This document shows positions 1-12,366 of a DNA stretch of 64,000 nucleotides, piece after piece; the stretch's first letter is position 1, and the number at the start of each line of letters is the position of its first letter. The DNA comes from Mucor racemosus (Eukaryota; Mucoromycota; Mucoromycetes; Mucorales; Mucoraceae). The stretch spans positions 682,001 through 746,000 of the forward strand of contig JAPEHQ010000004.1 of the NCBI GenBank assembly GCA_027405735.1, written 5' to 3'. Made by a program: the position numbers and the translations under genes. The notes under the pieces are model-generated. The model did not search any database and was not told the DNA's origin. It saw only the letters and a program-made list of their open reading frames with translations.

Positions 1-1025
1 TGATATGCCTTATCAAACGGTGAATAATATCCTTGAAATATGAAAACAAAAAAAGAGAAACAACATACGTAGAAAAGTATTTTCAAGGCTTCACATTATT
101 TAGCGCAATTAAAACCCTCCTAAATTGCACATTTAAGCCAATGTAAAAGCAGCATTACAGCGCCTCAACCTATAAACTAAACAAAATAGGCAATATCTAT
201 TATCATAGAAACATGCATTTTCTACCAGAAAAACCAGCTGTCATGTCATAGATCCATTAAAAATTGCAAAAGCGAGCCCGTAGAGCAACACCGTAATTGC
301 GCATAGCAAGATTGAATGGCTAAGTCTCTTATACTATGGTATATATCTAAGTTTTAAATAAAAAAGCGGTTTTTTTTAAACTTTTCTTATATTTAACCAC
401 GTACGGTCTGAAAATTCAGTTTTTGTAGCGGACATTTCCGGGACTCATTTTACCCTTACCAACATTCATGATTTTGATCAAAAATCAGAAAAATCAAATT
501 TTGATACCAAAATCAACGTTTAAATATACTACATTGTGAGAGAGAATTGTAGCTATAACTAATACGCATTTTATAAAAGCTTAATATTAAATGTTAAGTA
601 ATGAAACTTAGCATTTTTGGCCCAAAAACGATTTTTTGATTAAAGGATTTTCATGTAATATTTGGCAATAAAAATGTTTATTGTTTTTTATTGAGCAAAT
701 AAAGCGCTAAATTCTGTATATGTGTATATTTTTTGTTTTTATAATTGGTAGTATAATTAACTCTAAATTTGCAAAACCAGAAAAAAAAATTAAAAAATGT
801 CAAAATTGATGATCTGGACAAAAATAATTTTCTAAATTAATATTCCGCTTATAAGCTTCGTAAGTCTTAAAAATAAGAGATTTTATAATACTTGAGAACT
901 TTTTCAAGGATTCACGATGCTGTACCCACTTGATTCAAGCTTATTACTGTAAACCTTTATACATGTTAATATTGTGTGGTAGTTTATTTGATGATAATAT
1001 AGTCTTACTTTAAAATTATTGCGTT
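1..1025 (+). repeat. Left arm of a large inverted repeat (foldback-type element)
   Basis: Position x pairs with position 3257-x of the right arm (2232-3256). Blocks compared by eye near 1-80, 290-370 and 990-1025 match base for base except a rare substitution near 1013. The arm may continue left of the window, so the true terminus and any target-site duplication cannot be read. No transposase ORF is present. The near identity implies a recent origin or gene conversion. A non-autonomous foldback or long-TIR DNA element is the likeliest identity. Confidence 0.9.
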
Positions 1026-1056
1026 AGACATGATTTACATTGAGTTTTATTCTTAC

Positions 1057-1305
1057 CTCTCCAATATTATAAACATAAACATGGCCATCGCTGGAACCTA
1101 TTGCCACCTTTTTATCCTCTTTGTCCCAAGCCAATTTATTCAATACTTTATTATCAGAACCAACTTAAGTACTTATAAATGGTTCCCCAGTATTTGCATT
1201 CAAATCAAATAAAATAAATTGACTGGTTCCATCTACAATAGTATCAAGCGTATCATCAGCCCACCTTATGATAATAAATGTCAATCTAAAATCAGAAACA
1301 TCCAT
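1057..1305 (-). pseudogene. Dynein intermediate chain WD40 fragment inside the inverted-repeat loop
   Basis: The minus-strand frame from 1305 reads as the C-terminal WD40 part of a cytoplasmic dynein intermediate chain. A segment reading FDLNANTG is followed by VLNKLAWDKEDKKVAIGSSD and HVYVYNIGE, which matches that family's last repeat (LNxVxW...VGDSxGxIxxYDVGE). An in-frame TAA at 1165-1167 breaks it. After the final GAG a splice-donor-like gtaaga follows at 1056. Upstream WD repeats are not recognisable in the rest of the loop. The intermediate chain normally links dynein to dynactin and cargo. Here only a captured, inactivated piece remains. Identification is from family knowledge; an alignment to fungal dynein intermediate chains would settle it. 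Confidence 0.65.
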
Positions 1306-2231
1306 TGTCATTGTTATAAGTTATGAAACGCTTGATTTTTAATAATGCAGCAATTAAATAAAAAACAAGATGATACTAATAGCATCTGATGATGAGTATT
1401 TAACATCTAAGTAAGTTTGATGAAGTATGCTTTTAAACCCTTTTAAGAATCCTGAGGCAAACACAATATCTTGGCCCTGTAATTTTTATTCATCAAAATG
1501 TTGCGATTTCCACCACTACACAATGAATGCAATTTTTATCTATCTTGACCTCGATGTACATTGCTGGATATCAATTTTTTACCAACTGTATTTTTTCTAA
1601 TTCATTAATAATATTCAGTCTTATTGAACGATAATTTGTAGCACACTGCCAAAAAAAAAGGATGAATACTTCAAGAGTTTTTTGCATATCAAATTATTCG
1701 ATTTAGTAACACAGATTGCACTTAACTATTATGTTTTTTGTTAAACCTATTGATGTTAATCGGAATATTCAATATTTCTATTTACAAGTAAGCTTTGTTG
1801 CGTTATACGATGCATTTGCATTCACCCATTCAATAAAAGATAAAAGACATTGCATTTATTATCGGTTATATCAATCAACCAGCTTCATATTGATTCGATA
1901 CGTTTGACAATTAAAGGCTAAAGTACACTTAAGCCACCAGGTATCGCCACGAAAAAATCTCGTACAGGTTGAGGAAACATCACAATTTGGATCATTTTTT
2001 TGCGTTCATAGATTTCTGCATAAACCATATCTCTATCTGTTCAATTTAACTAATAAGTTGCACGCCAACATTGTACTTGATAAAACGCCTTACTTTATTG
2101 TGAGTCAACACAATTAATTTGATGCTAGTTTAGCATCAACAGCTGAATCAGATAAATTTGAGATTAGGCAACCCCTTTTAATAAATTTGCACATCATGAG
2201 CTAATAATGGACAGAGTAAATTATCTCTAAC
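1306..2231. other. Remainder of the inverted-repeat loop, no clear gene
   Basis: AT-rich sequence with only short ORFs. A further decayed part of the dynein fragment could lie here on the minus strand, but I see no convincing motif. Confidence 0.4.
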
Positions 2232-3256
2232 AACGCAATAATTATAAAGTAAGACTATATTATCATCAAATAAACTACCACACAATATTAACATGTATAA
2301 AGGTTTACAGTAATAAGCTTGAATCAAGTGGGTACAGCATCGTGAATCCTTGAAAAAGTTCTCAAGTATTATAAAATCTCTTATTTTTAAGACTTACGAA
2401 GCTTATAAGCGGAATATTAATTTAGAAAATTATTTTTGTCCAGATCATCAATTTTGACATTTTTTAATTTTTTTTTCTGGTTTTGCAAATTTAGAGTTAA
2501 TTATACTACCAATTATAAAAACAAAAAATATACACATATACAGAATTTAGCGCTTTATTTGCTCAATAAAAAACAATAAACATTTTTATTGCCAAATATT
2601 ACATGAAAATCCTTTAATCAAAAAATCGTTTTTGGGCCAAAAATGCTAAGTTTCATTACTTAACATTTAATATTAAGCTTTTATAAAATGCGTATTAGTT
2701 ATAGCTACAATTCTCTCTCACAATGTAGTATATTTAAACGTTGATTTTGGTATCAAAATTTGATTTTTCTGATTTTTGATCAAAATCATGAATGTTGGTA
2801 AGGGTAAAATGAGTCCCGGAAATGTCCGCTACAAAAACTGAATTTTCAGACCGTACGTGGTTAAATATAAGAAAAGTTTAAAAAAAACCGCTTTTTTATT
2901 TAAAACTTAGATATATACCATAGTATAAGAGACTTAGCCATTCAATCTTGCTATGCGCAATTACGGTGTTGCTCTACGGGCTCGCTTTTGCAATTTTTAA
3001 TGGATCTATGACATGACAGCTGGTTTTTCTGGTAGAAAATGCATGTTTCTATGATAATAGATATTGCCTATTTTGTTTAGTTTATAGGTTGAGGCGCTGT
3101 AATGCTGCTTTTACATTGGCTTAAATGTGCAATTTAGGAGGGTTTTAATTGCGCTAAATAATGTGAAGCCTTGAAAATACTTTTCTACGTATGTTGTTTC
3201 TCTTTTTTTGTTTTCATATTTCAAGGATATTATTCACCGTTTGATAAGGCATATCA
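2232..3256 (-). repeat. Right arm of the large inverted repeat
   Basis: This is the reverse complement of 1-1025. Pairing stops at 2232/1025 on the loop side and runs at least to 3256 on the outside, where the window edge stops the comparison. The spacer between the arms is about 1.2 kb of unrelated sequence. That spacer argues against the simple spacer-free palindrome that long-read chimeras usually give. Confidence 0.9.
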
Positions 3257-3740
3257 GACTATCAAGCTAGTATTATTCTTTTCTTTTATCTGAATACGCA
3301 TGTTAACATAAGGGACTAATGTTTTTAATATAATAGGTGGCATCCTACATTAGAGACCGATATTTTCATTTAACCGGCACTCTAAGATAGATCAAATATC
3401 ATTATTCACTACTGTACTGTTGGACGCATTTCTTGATAATTACCGGATCAAATCGAAGGCAATAATATTTATATCTACTCAATAAAAAGTTAGAACTGGC
3501 TACAAACCTATGAAATGTTCCAGAGAAGTGATAAAACTTTAAATAATATAGAAACAAAAAAAAAATAACAACCTAATGTCTTGTTGTCTAATAATTATAG
3601 TTTTGATCGTAGCTATACTTGAAAACAAATCTTTTTACAGCTGACAATCGTAAACTAAAATAGTAAGTTTAAAGAATGTTGATTAGTTTAAATTTTATGT
3701 GTGATAAAGTGGCATCTATAATCTTAGATTTGACTTGCAT
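3257..3740. other. Intergenic AT-rich spacer
   Basis: This lies between the inverted repeat and LTR family A. I see no gene or repeat unit in it. Confidence 0.5.
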
Positions 3741-3819
3741 TGTTGTATGCCACCTAGTATCATACGCTATTATCTTCTATAGTATCAACACATCTTACAA
3801 TCTATTGGTTATGACTATG

Positions 3820-4148
3820 TAAAAAACATGAGCTGAGCCTTGGACAAGCTTTTGACTTATTTTCAAAAAGTTCAAATTTGAATAATAATTAGTAAATGAT
3901 ATGACATTATTACTTTAGATAATCATCAATTGGTATTCATAAGAAGTTTGTTTTACTTTAGATATTTGTCACTGGAAAGGTAAAATAGAGCTCGTATTGA
4001 GATGATGGGTTTTAGCCGCTGCATAAAAGAGCTCGTCTGGGGTCAACGAGCTCTAGTCACGCGCAAAAAAAAGCCCGTCGTCTAACTTCAACAAGCCTTG
4101 AGAAAAGCTCAGCTGCATAAAAAAAGCTTGCTTGTTTAAGACCATTAG
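3820..4148. mobile_element. Small insertion (329 bp) in LTR A flanked by CTATG
   Basis: CTATG occurs at 3815-3819 and again at 4149-4153, and the uninterrupted LTR copies read straight across this point. That is the signature of an insertion with a 5-bp target duplication. The insert has no ORF of note and carries several GAGCTC-containing stretches between 3988 and 4055. It may be a solo LTR of another family. Confidence 0.5.
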
Positions 4149-4371
4149 CTATGGCATGCATCATGTATTGAAGTGCAAAGTCTTGATATCAGATATAAGA
4201 AATTCCTAGCGTACTAAGTTTAATCCAGTAATTACCAAGAACGCTCGGACCTCAATTATGACACTATATTATTTCATCTTAGCGGTTAATCAATTAAGTA
4301 GCTATTAAATCAACATCTAAGCATATTTAACACAGCATTGTAACAAGTTAACTCACAATCTCTGCAGGCAC

Positions 4372-4715
4372 TAATGTATCATTCTTAAACCGGATCATGT
4401 CAAATCCAAAAAAGTAAACAATAACAGATGCGTAACCGGAAGTTCCTTAATTAAATATTAACTATACAATGCTCCTAAAAGCATGGTATAGAAGCATGGT
4501 GTAAAGCATGATATGCCAGTGCGATATTCCAACTAGCAACATGATATACCAACATAACACATTACTATTAAATAACATCTAAACTACCTTATCACATCAT
4601 TAATTCCCCAAATCAAATAGTATATAAACCCTATTAATTTCATTCCAATAAACGATATATCTTTACTTGATTAAATTTCTAATTTTATTTAACCTAAGCA
4701 TACTTTGATAAATCA
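4372..4715 (+). mobile_element. Solo LTR family B, copy 1 (nested in LTR A)
   Basis: It is flanked by a perfect 5-bp duplication GGCAC (4367-4371 and 4716-4720). The intact LTR copy 2 continues directly from the equivalent GCAC into GGTTAAATT. It ends in TTGATAAATCA like the copy at 31282-31586, and has a promoter-like stretch with a TATATAAACC box near 4620. Confidence 0.65.
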
Positions 4716-4977
4716 GGCACGATTAAATTATGATTGATCTATTTCAATCGATAGATTACTATCAAACAGATCTAATAGTCCCATAGTGCCTTAAGTTACA
4801 TCTCAGGAGCTCAATATCAAATCAATATACAGTAAAAGGCCACACTTTAATATTTAAATAAAAAACAATACCTTGTTTTTATTATACAGTTGAAGAACTA
4901 ATTCATTACTCATTCTCCCTTAATTGTATTCTTTTTTTAAATATTATTTATGGAAGATAAAAATATAGGACACAACA

Positions 4978-5270
4978 GGTAGTTTTATTGGACAGAAACG
5001 TCATGTTTTGCTGATGGTTTTCTCAATTCACAGTCATTTGTGAAAGTAGAAATATAAATTTTTATGCAAGATATATGCAAATCTACTATCATCATATATA
5101 ATTGAAGATTAATTGGATCAATATTCATAAGGATGGAATTTTTTCTTTGTTTTCTGCAGTTGTAAGTATTAGTTTATTATTTTTTAATACTTAAAATTCA
5201 TTATCCAGGGCTTAATTTCTGTATTCACAAAATAAGTCTAATTGATTGTTACTCTGTATTTTTTGTTTTA
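4978..5270. repeat. Sequence downstream of LTR A shared with copy 2
   Basis: It matches the reverse complement of about 31000-31599, including the stretch beginning GGTAGTTTTATTGGACAG right after the LTR end. It has no coding potential I recognise. A tRNA primer-binding site is not obvious. Confidence 0.5.
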
Positions 5271-6640
5271 GCGAAAAATATTGGTTTTTCGTCGAGATAA
5301 TGTCGGTTTTCGCCCTTTTATTTAGTTTCAATTCCTATTAAAACTGACATTTAATAGAAATTGTAGTATAAATATCTTCAGGAACCGAGACCTAACAGTT
5401 CTTGGTTCCCTTTTCATTTTATAATAAAGACCCTCCTACGTTCTCCGTGATTGAATCACTACCTAGTCTCTTTATTACTTTCCTCTTTATAAAAATAAGA
5501 TCTATTTCCCAATAACTCTCAGATAATCAAAATAATAGTTCTTATCACAGCTTAAAAACTATCATAACGGGATTCCAAAATTTATTTTAAAAAATGGACG
5601 AAAAATGATTCAAAAAACAAAATCGTTTAAATGCTCCTGAACTGCAAAGTAAGTTGAGCTAGAGTATTAAATAGTTTTTGTACAGTTTTGGATTCTGCAT
5701 CCATTGAAATAAAATTAGACAAACATTTTACATTAAATTATGCGTAAAATGCAATTGAAATTTTGGAGGTTTTTTAAAGATACACATCACTTTTTATAAG
5801 CATATTTAAAATATAACTAATCGAAATGATGCACAAAAACATTATCTATCGATCGAGCTATTGTAAAGTTTTCTAGCAGCATTTTTTTTTAGAGAAAACG
5901 AGATTTTTGTCCAATTTTTTTCAGATTCAGAATTTAGGATGAGGGTATATAAGGAAAAAATTGAAGCTAGAAATGAAGATATCTTTTTGTACACATTTTT
6001 AAGGATATCTCCACGAAAAATTAATATTTTAAAAAAACCTAAACTGGATTCGAGAGATCTCAACGAGCTGAATGACATGAATGTAAAAAAAAAAATGTTG
6101 TTCGATTTAATCAATATCTTGAAACATACTACAAAAATGTCAAAAAAACGAAAAAAAATAAAAGTACCCAGAATTTCTTCATACTAGTATATTTTATAGA
6201 GCACTTCAAAACAAGTAAGTTTCATTATTAGAAAGCGTTAGTATAGCTTAATTTTTTGTGGAGATATGAAGCCTCAAAGTTTTCAACCCTTTAGCAGTGA
6301 AATACGCGTAAAAAATCTGAAACCTTAGCACTGAAAAATTAATATCAATTGTAAAAGATAGGATATTTCCAGATACTTGTTTTTGGATTAAAGCTGAACA
6401 TCTCAGGTACATTGGAATATAATTTTTTCTTGATGTTATTTAGTGAAAAAAAAAGTTGGGCAGGGATGAAAAGTGAGACCCAGTTTCTAAGGAAAATGCA
6501 GTAAACTTTACGTGTTTTTGAGCCTTTTGAGAGATATAAAATAAACTCTGGAACAAGTAAGATAATGCGATCAATTCATTTCTATTTAGTAGTGTCTCGG
6601 GTATATCTTAAAAAATGTTTATTATGAGATTAGTTATATG
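5270..6640 (-). repeat. Repeat family C, copy 1
   Basis: It is homologous to 29820-31000, 37740-38960 and 61380-62440, and lies in the opposite orientation to those three. The copies share landmarks such as the AAACTGTACAAAAAC block and a CTCGACGAAAAATTAAT-type block near one end. The far end keeps a decayed reading frame resembling the tail of an F-box/LRR protein. Short ORFs appear on both strands but differ between copies, so I treat this as non-coding repeat DNA. Confidence 0.7.
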
Positions 6641-7200
6641 GATCGAAATGAGCTCCTGTTGCAATGATAGGTACGTCTAGTGTTGATACGTATACAGAAC
6701 TTCAAAAGTTTCAGCCTCTCCGAGTTGCTGTAAAAATGGAGAAATGAAAACTCGTACTTGTTTTGAAAATTTTTATAAAATCGAATATTATCATGGTCTG
6801 AAAAACCGTCAAATTTGATGGAGGTATCCGTGAATGAAAATAATAATTGCACAAAATGGTTACGGGATGACTAGATGCAATTTAAATAAATGGTCAAAAC
6901 TTGTATAATACTATGTGCATACCAGCGACCTAACCATTGAGGTTTGTACAAGGCATGTTGCCTATAAAGGCCTGGATTTTATGTGGCTGCACAAACACTC
7001 ATTGTACATGATTGGAGGAGCTTAATGTCCCCCTTTTCTATCAAATCCATGTCAAGTCAGTCGCGCCCGCGCAAGAAGGAGACGGAAGTTGTCGTCTATT
7101 CAAAAACAATTTTTTCATGAAACGCGTTTGGTAACTAAAAAATTTTTAAAACGATTTCTCTTTCATAGACTTTTTTTAGAGCAAGTTTGTTGTATTTGAT
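6641..7200. other. Spacer upstream of MCM2
   Basis: A degraded minus-strand frame at 6634-6852 probably continues the F-box/LRR-like relic of repeat C. From about 6900 to 7200 the sequence is presumably the MCM2 promoter and leader. No TATA box stands out. Confidence 0.4.
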
Positions 7201-10200
7201 ATGGTATATATATATATATATATAAAAAAGAAAAAGACATGTAACAAAATATTCGATTTGAAAATAAAACTGACACAAAATGAAACAATAGAGCTCCAAT
7301 AACGCTGAACGTAAAAGAAGAAGAAATAGTGATGCTGCTGCTGGTGGCAGCGCCAGTACACCTATGAACAATGATTCACCTGAACCTTCATCTATTTTCC
7401 CTTCATCTCCTGCACCTTTCTTTTCTGAAGCTGAATATAGAAATGAAGCGGAAGAAGAGGATCTTATTGACAATGCATTTGCTGATGATGACGAAATGAA
7501 TGATTCTGATAATGGTGATATTGATATTTTCCAAGATGCTGAAAGGTTTGTTCTGAAATTGCTTTTAATGAGCTATATATTGACATCTTACGCTTTCTTT
7601 TTTTTTCATGTTAATAGAGATTATGCTGATAACGAAAGATTGGACAAGTATGAACCAGAGGGTGTCGATGATCAAGAATATGAACCCCTTGACCTTGGAG
7701 CTCGTAATGCACTCGACAATAATTTAAATAGACGTGATGTTGAGATTAGAAGAAGAGAAGGTCGTGTTGCTGGCGCTTTTATTTATGGTTTAGATGATGA
7801 TGCCAATGATACTCAACCTGCTGTCAGAAGACATCGTCATATTTACGAAGCACAAGATATCGATCAAGATGAAGATGGTGTTGTAAGTTTTTGAATATAT
7901 AAATTGTTGCAGAAAAAAAGTGGAAATACTAAATACATATAACTAGCCGGAAATGTCACTCAGTGATCTTCGTAACATGAAGGATTCTTCAATTGCTGTT
8001 TGGATTACAAGAGAAGCTGTCAGTCGTGGTATTAAACGTGAATTCAGAGATTTCTTACAAACATATGTGGATGAGCACGGTACATCAGTTTATGGTGAAC
8101 GTATCAGAGATATGGGTGAACGTAACAAGGAATCATTTGAAGTCAATTACGAGAATTTAGCAGACAGTAAAATCATTTTAGCTTATTATTTATCCAACTC
8201 ACCTATTGCCATGTTGAAGATTCTTGACGAAGTTGCTTTAGACGTTACATTGATGCAATTCCCTGCTTATGAGCGTATTCATCGCGAAATTCATGTTCGT
8301 ATTACTGATTTACCTGTCAAGAATACATTGCGTGAATTGAGACAATCTCAATTGAATTGCTTGATTCGTGTATCTGGTGTTGTTACTCGTCGTACTGGTG
8401 TATTCCCTCAATTGAAATGGGTCAAGTATAACTGTGGTAAATGTAATGCTCTCTTGGGTCCCTTTTACCAAGATATTCATAATGAAATCAAGATTAATAC
8501 ATGTCCCAGTTGTCAAAGTAAAGGTCCCTTCAATGTCAATATGGAACAAACTGTCTATCGTAATTATCAAAAGTTAACCATCCAAGAATCTCCTGGTACT
8601 GTTCCCCCTGGTCGTTTGCCTCGCCACAGAGAAGTCATTTGTCTTTGGGATTTGATTGATCAAGCCAAACCCGGTGAAGAGATTGAAGTCATTGGTGTTT
8701 ATCGTAATAACTTTGATGCTTCTCTTAGTACCAAGAATGGTTTCCCCGTTTTCGCTACCATTATTGAAGCCAATTTCATCAACAAGAAGGAAAACATGTT
8801 TGCTGCTTATAGATTGACAGAGGACGACACAAAGCAAATTTTAGCTATGGGTAAGGATAAGCGTATTGGTAAAAAGATTATGAAGAGTATTGCACCTTCA
8901 ATCTACGGTCATGACGATATCAAGCGTGCAATTGCATTAGCCATGTTTGGTGGTGTTCCCAAGAATATTCAGGGCAAGCATATTATTCGTGGCGATATCA
9001 ATATTTTGATGTTGGGTGATCCAGGTACTGCCAAATCACAATTTTTGAAGTATGTTGAAAAGACAGCACATCGTGCAGTATATACAACCGGTCAAGGTGC
9101 AAGTGCTGTCGGTTTGACCGCTTCAGTTCATAAAGATCCTATTACTCGTGAATGGACATTGGAAGGTGGTGCACTTGTATTAGCAGATCGTGGTGTTTGT
9201 TTGATTGATGAGTTTGATAAAATGAATGATGCTGATCGTACCTCTATTCACGAAGCCATGGAACAACAATCGATTTCTATTTCTAAGGCTGGTATTGTTA
9301 CTACTTTGCAGGCTAGATGCTCCGTCTTGGCTGCTGCTAATCCTATCCGTGGTCGTTATAATTCTTCTATTCCATTTTCTCAAAATGTTGAATTGACAGA
9401 ACCTATTTTGTCTCGTTTCGATGTTCTTTGTGTTGTCAAGGATTTAGTCGATCCTGAACAAGATCATATTTTAGCTACCAATGTTATTGGAAGTCATCTC
9501 CGTAGTCATCCTCTTCATAACGATGCAGATCAGAAATTTGCCCAACCTAAAGATAATGATGCTGATATTATTAGTCAAGATTTGCTCAAGAAATACATCA
9601 TGTATGCTCGTGAAAAGATTCAACCTAAATTACAACAAGTGGATGAGGATAAATTGTCTCGTCTTTATTCTGAATTGAGAAGAGAATCACTTGCTAGTGG
9701 AAGTATTCCTATTACTGTTCGTCATCTTGAATCAATGATTCGTCTTGCTGAAGCACATGCCAAGATGCATTTAAGAGAATATGTTCGTTCAGATGATGTG
9801 GATATGGCTATTCGTGTTGCATTGGATAGTTTCATTAGTGCACAGAAATTCAGTATGATGAAGATTCTTCGTAGAGTAAGTAGAAACAGATCAAGCATTT
9901 TGAAATGTAATTTATTAATCATTTCTTTTTTCAATAGCGTTTCATGAAGTTTATTAGAAACTCTCGTGATGATCATGAATTATTATTTGCTACATTAGAT
10001 GACATTTGTGTGGAAAAGCGTAAATTGTATCAACTTCGTTATAGAAGACTTCCTACCGAAGTTACAGTTACAATTTCAGAATTTGAAAACAAGGCCAAGG
10101 GATTGAATATTCAAGATGTTCAATCTTTCTTCCATTCTGAGCAATTTGAAAGCAACAGATACACTTTGAACTCTAGTCAAGGTTTAATTGTAAAGCATTA

Positions 10201-10207
10201 TAGCTAA
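7201..10207 (+). CDS. MCM2: DNA replication licensing factor MCM2
   Basis: Mcm2 is a subunit of the MCM2-7 replicative helicase, an AAA+ ATPase that licenses origins in the nucleus. Proposed exons are 7201-7203, 7292-7545, 7618-7882, 7947-9875 and 9938-10207, giving 906 residues, the usual length for fungal Mcm2. The N-terminus is acidic and Ser-rich. A zinc ribbon CGKC...CPSC lies near residues 336-365. Walker A GDPGTAKS is near 530, Walker [10 protein letters not shown] near 591, and the arginine-finger motif SRFD near 662. The first exon appears to be only the ATG, with an 88-bp intron directly after it. This choice avoids an in-frame TAG at 7289 and yields a basic start, [12 protein letters not shown]. 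An alternative start is ATG 7364. The gene converges on the methyltransferase with about 118 bp between the stops. Confidence 0.95.
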
Positions 10208-10324
10208 ATAATAACAAAAAAAAAATTATATATATATATTATTCATTTCATCCATTTTATTCTTTTTTCTGTAATACTAATAAACAACTCTCTCTCTCTC
10301 TCTTACGCACAAACTAAGAGCTTA

Positions 10325-11209
10325 CTACTCTTTAATAGCAATTACTCGAAGTCTAACGTACATGACAAACCATTTACCGTCTTCCCTTTGATAACTAGGT
10401 TGCAGATAATCTTGAACTTCTTGAGCGACTTGATTGCGTTCTTCATCATTAGCCAAATGTTCCAAGAAGGCAAACCCAAAAGTATCAATCCAACCCTTAA
10501 TATCCGTGTTTAATTCCGTTATGCGAGGTACCAATTCTGCTTCCTTGACCTGGAAACCGTTTTCAACAAGTAATTTACTATAATGTTCGGCAGAGGGAAA
10601 GAACCAAGGAGAGGCTGCATTACCATCGATCCCGCGTTTATTGAGAGCATGGACCAAAGCAGTTTTGATTTCTATAAACAAGTAAACATTTTGAAACGGT
10701 CAATCAAAAATACGATACAAGTGTGCGTGTGTACTACCTCCACAATTCATGAAACCGCCAAATTCAGCAACAAATCGACCCTGGGGTTTTAAAACGTGGT
10801 GAATATTCCTTATAGCTTTGGCAGGATCTTCCTTTAACCAATGAAGAGTTGCACTTGAGAATACAGCATCATAAGGAGCTGTCTGTTCTTGGTTATCAAA
10901 CCAGGTATCGAGGTCATATCCATTCACAGTGTGATATGTAATATTTTCGGGAGGATCATCCTGCTTAGCTCTTTTGATCATGGTTTCACTAGCATCAATA
11001 CCTGTTACAAATTGAGTTTTTGATGCAAGAACCTTTGTTAAAATGCCATCTCCACAACCAAAATCTAATACGTGCTCATCTGATTGAGGATCCAATTTGT
11101 CCAGAATCACGGAACCCAACTTTGGTACAAATGAGGCGTGTTTTGCATATTTGGTAGATGACCAGTTATCTTTTTGAGGCGTCATGTATTTTATTTTTAA
11201 AGCGTACAA
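10325..11209 (-). CDS. Class I SAM-dependent methyltransferase
   Basis: Two exons, 11209-10738 and 10671-10325, give 272 residues. If translation starts at the second Met (codon 11185-11183), the product has 264. The fold signature is clear: motif I VLDFGCGDGILTK binds S-adenosylmethionine, followed by an acidic GIDASETMI strand end, a DAVFSSATLHWL motif IV and LKPQGRFVAEFGG. This pattern is that of methyltransferase family 11/25, including trans-aconitate-type enzymes acting on small carboxylic acids. The substrate cannot be told from sequence. No targeting signal is seen, so it is likely cytosolic. The single intron has a GTAGTA donor and a TTATAG acceptor. Confidence 0.85.
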
Positions 11210-12366
11210 GAATTTGTTGTCTTTTAAATTCGTTTCTGTTCAGGATTAAGGGTTTATATATGACTACATTGGCATAATGAGAAAAAGTTTACCCTTTTAC
11301 TTAGGTGTGGTACCTGAACTTCCCAATTGGTTGGGATTTCATGTGTCATGATAGCTACAGGTCAATGGAAGAATTTGGAAGGTGATGAGTACATGTTCAT
11401 TCATTTTACTTTGGTGACTCAATTTGTATCGTATGAAAAAAGAGATAGGGAAACTTGATACAAACAGGGAAAAAAAAATTGACAGATCCTCAAACAATTC
11501 AGTTAGAATGAAATAGGCAAAAATAGCTAATGTAATACATTGACGTATAAATTCAGCATGTCTAATTTGAGCATATATTTTTTGCTTCTGTAAAGTATTG
11601 GAAAATAAGGGAGTTTACCAAGCGTTTATGCGACAACGAATACTAAAAAAACTTTTAGTGCAACCTAATGTATCGACAAACGTAATTTCATATCTATAAA
11701 ACCAATAAGATATTACGGTAGATTTCCTTTTTTATAGTCATAAACAAATCATAAACACAAGAAAAACGCCATGTTTTTCTCAATTGTGTATTGTTGTGCG
11801 TGTGTGTTTAAAGCTATTTGTGCTCGTGTGTAAATCTGCGATTTTTTTCGTAAATTAAATCCCATTTTGTTATTGCAACCCATGAAACGCCTAAAATGAG
11901 GAAAAATATTGAAAGTTTTTCTCTGCCCGTATAATTACGCGTGTGTGGCACAAAAAGAACAGTTTCCCTTATATCTGTGCGGTCATTTATTGTATGTTGT
12001 AAACAGTATTTAAATTGGAATCAGTCAATTATCATACGATTTCCAACAGAATGACACTTTTTAATCATTTTTATAACCTCACAAAATTAAACTTTAGTAT
12101 ATGTACATGATTTACTGGATATTATATTTATTAAAGCGAAAAATGAATTATGAAATTTCGACATAATTTGTGGGGTTGGATCAATGAATAAATAAAAATG
12201 AAATTCTAATTAAGGGGTTGCTGATATATAATAGTATTACAAAAAATGAAAAATAAAGAGCGTATAATAATGGGGGAGGCAATAAAGAGGGGTTATAAAA
12301 AAGAAGGAAATGGGCATATAAACATAACATATTTGTACCAGACAAACAAAATAATTGAGCATATCT
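11210..12366. other. Intergenic region, methyltransferase promoter and zinc-finger 3' region
   Basis: AT-rich with short GT-rich stretches (about 11796-11830). No ORF or RNA gene is supported. The 3' half probably holds the terminator of the zinc-finger gene, which is read on the minus strand. Confidence 0.4.

Larger units (their letters stand above)
3741..4977 (+). repeat. LTR family A, copy 1, with two nested insertions
   Basis: It begins TGTTGTATGCC and ends ACACAACA, the TG...CA type with a short terminal inverted repeat (TGTTGT/ACAACA) expected of LTRs. It aligns with copy 2 (31600-32149, opposite strand) and copy 3 (62556 onward). Two insertions, 3820-4148 and 4372-4715, interrupt it. 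Without them the LTR is about 0.55 kb. A polyadenylation-like AATAAA-type tract precedes the 3' part. The sequence just 3' (4978-5270) is also shared with copy 2, so it belongs to the element's interior or to a co-duplicated unit. Confidence 0.65.

Noticed and set aside
1..3256. Inverted repeat as a long-read assembly chimera
   Set aside because: The arms differ at rare bases and flank 1.2 kb of unique sequence. Missed-adapter artefacts normally give spacer-free palindromes. It is not fully excluded without reads.
5842..6187. Overlapping ORFs on both strands that recur in repeat copies at 30333, 38322 and 61782
   Set aside because: The open strand differs between copies and frames are short. 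The similarity is explained by DNA-level repetition of family C.
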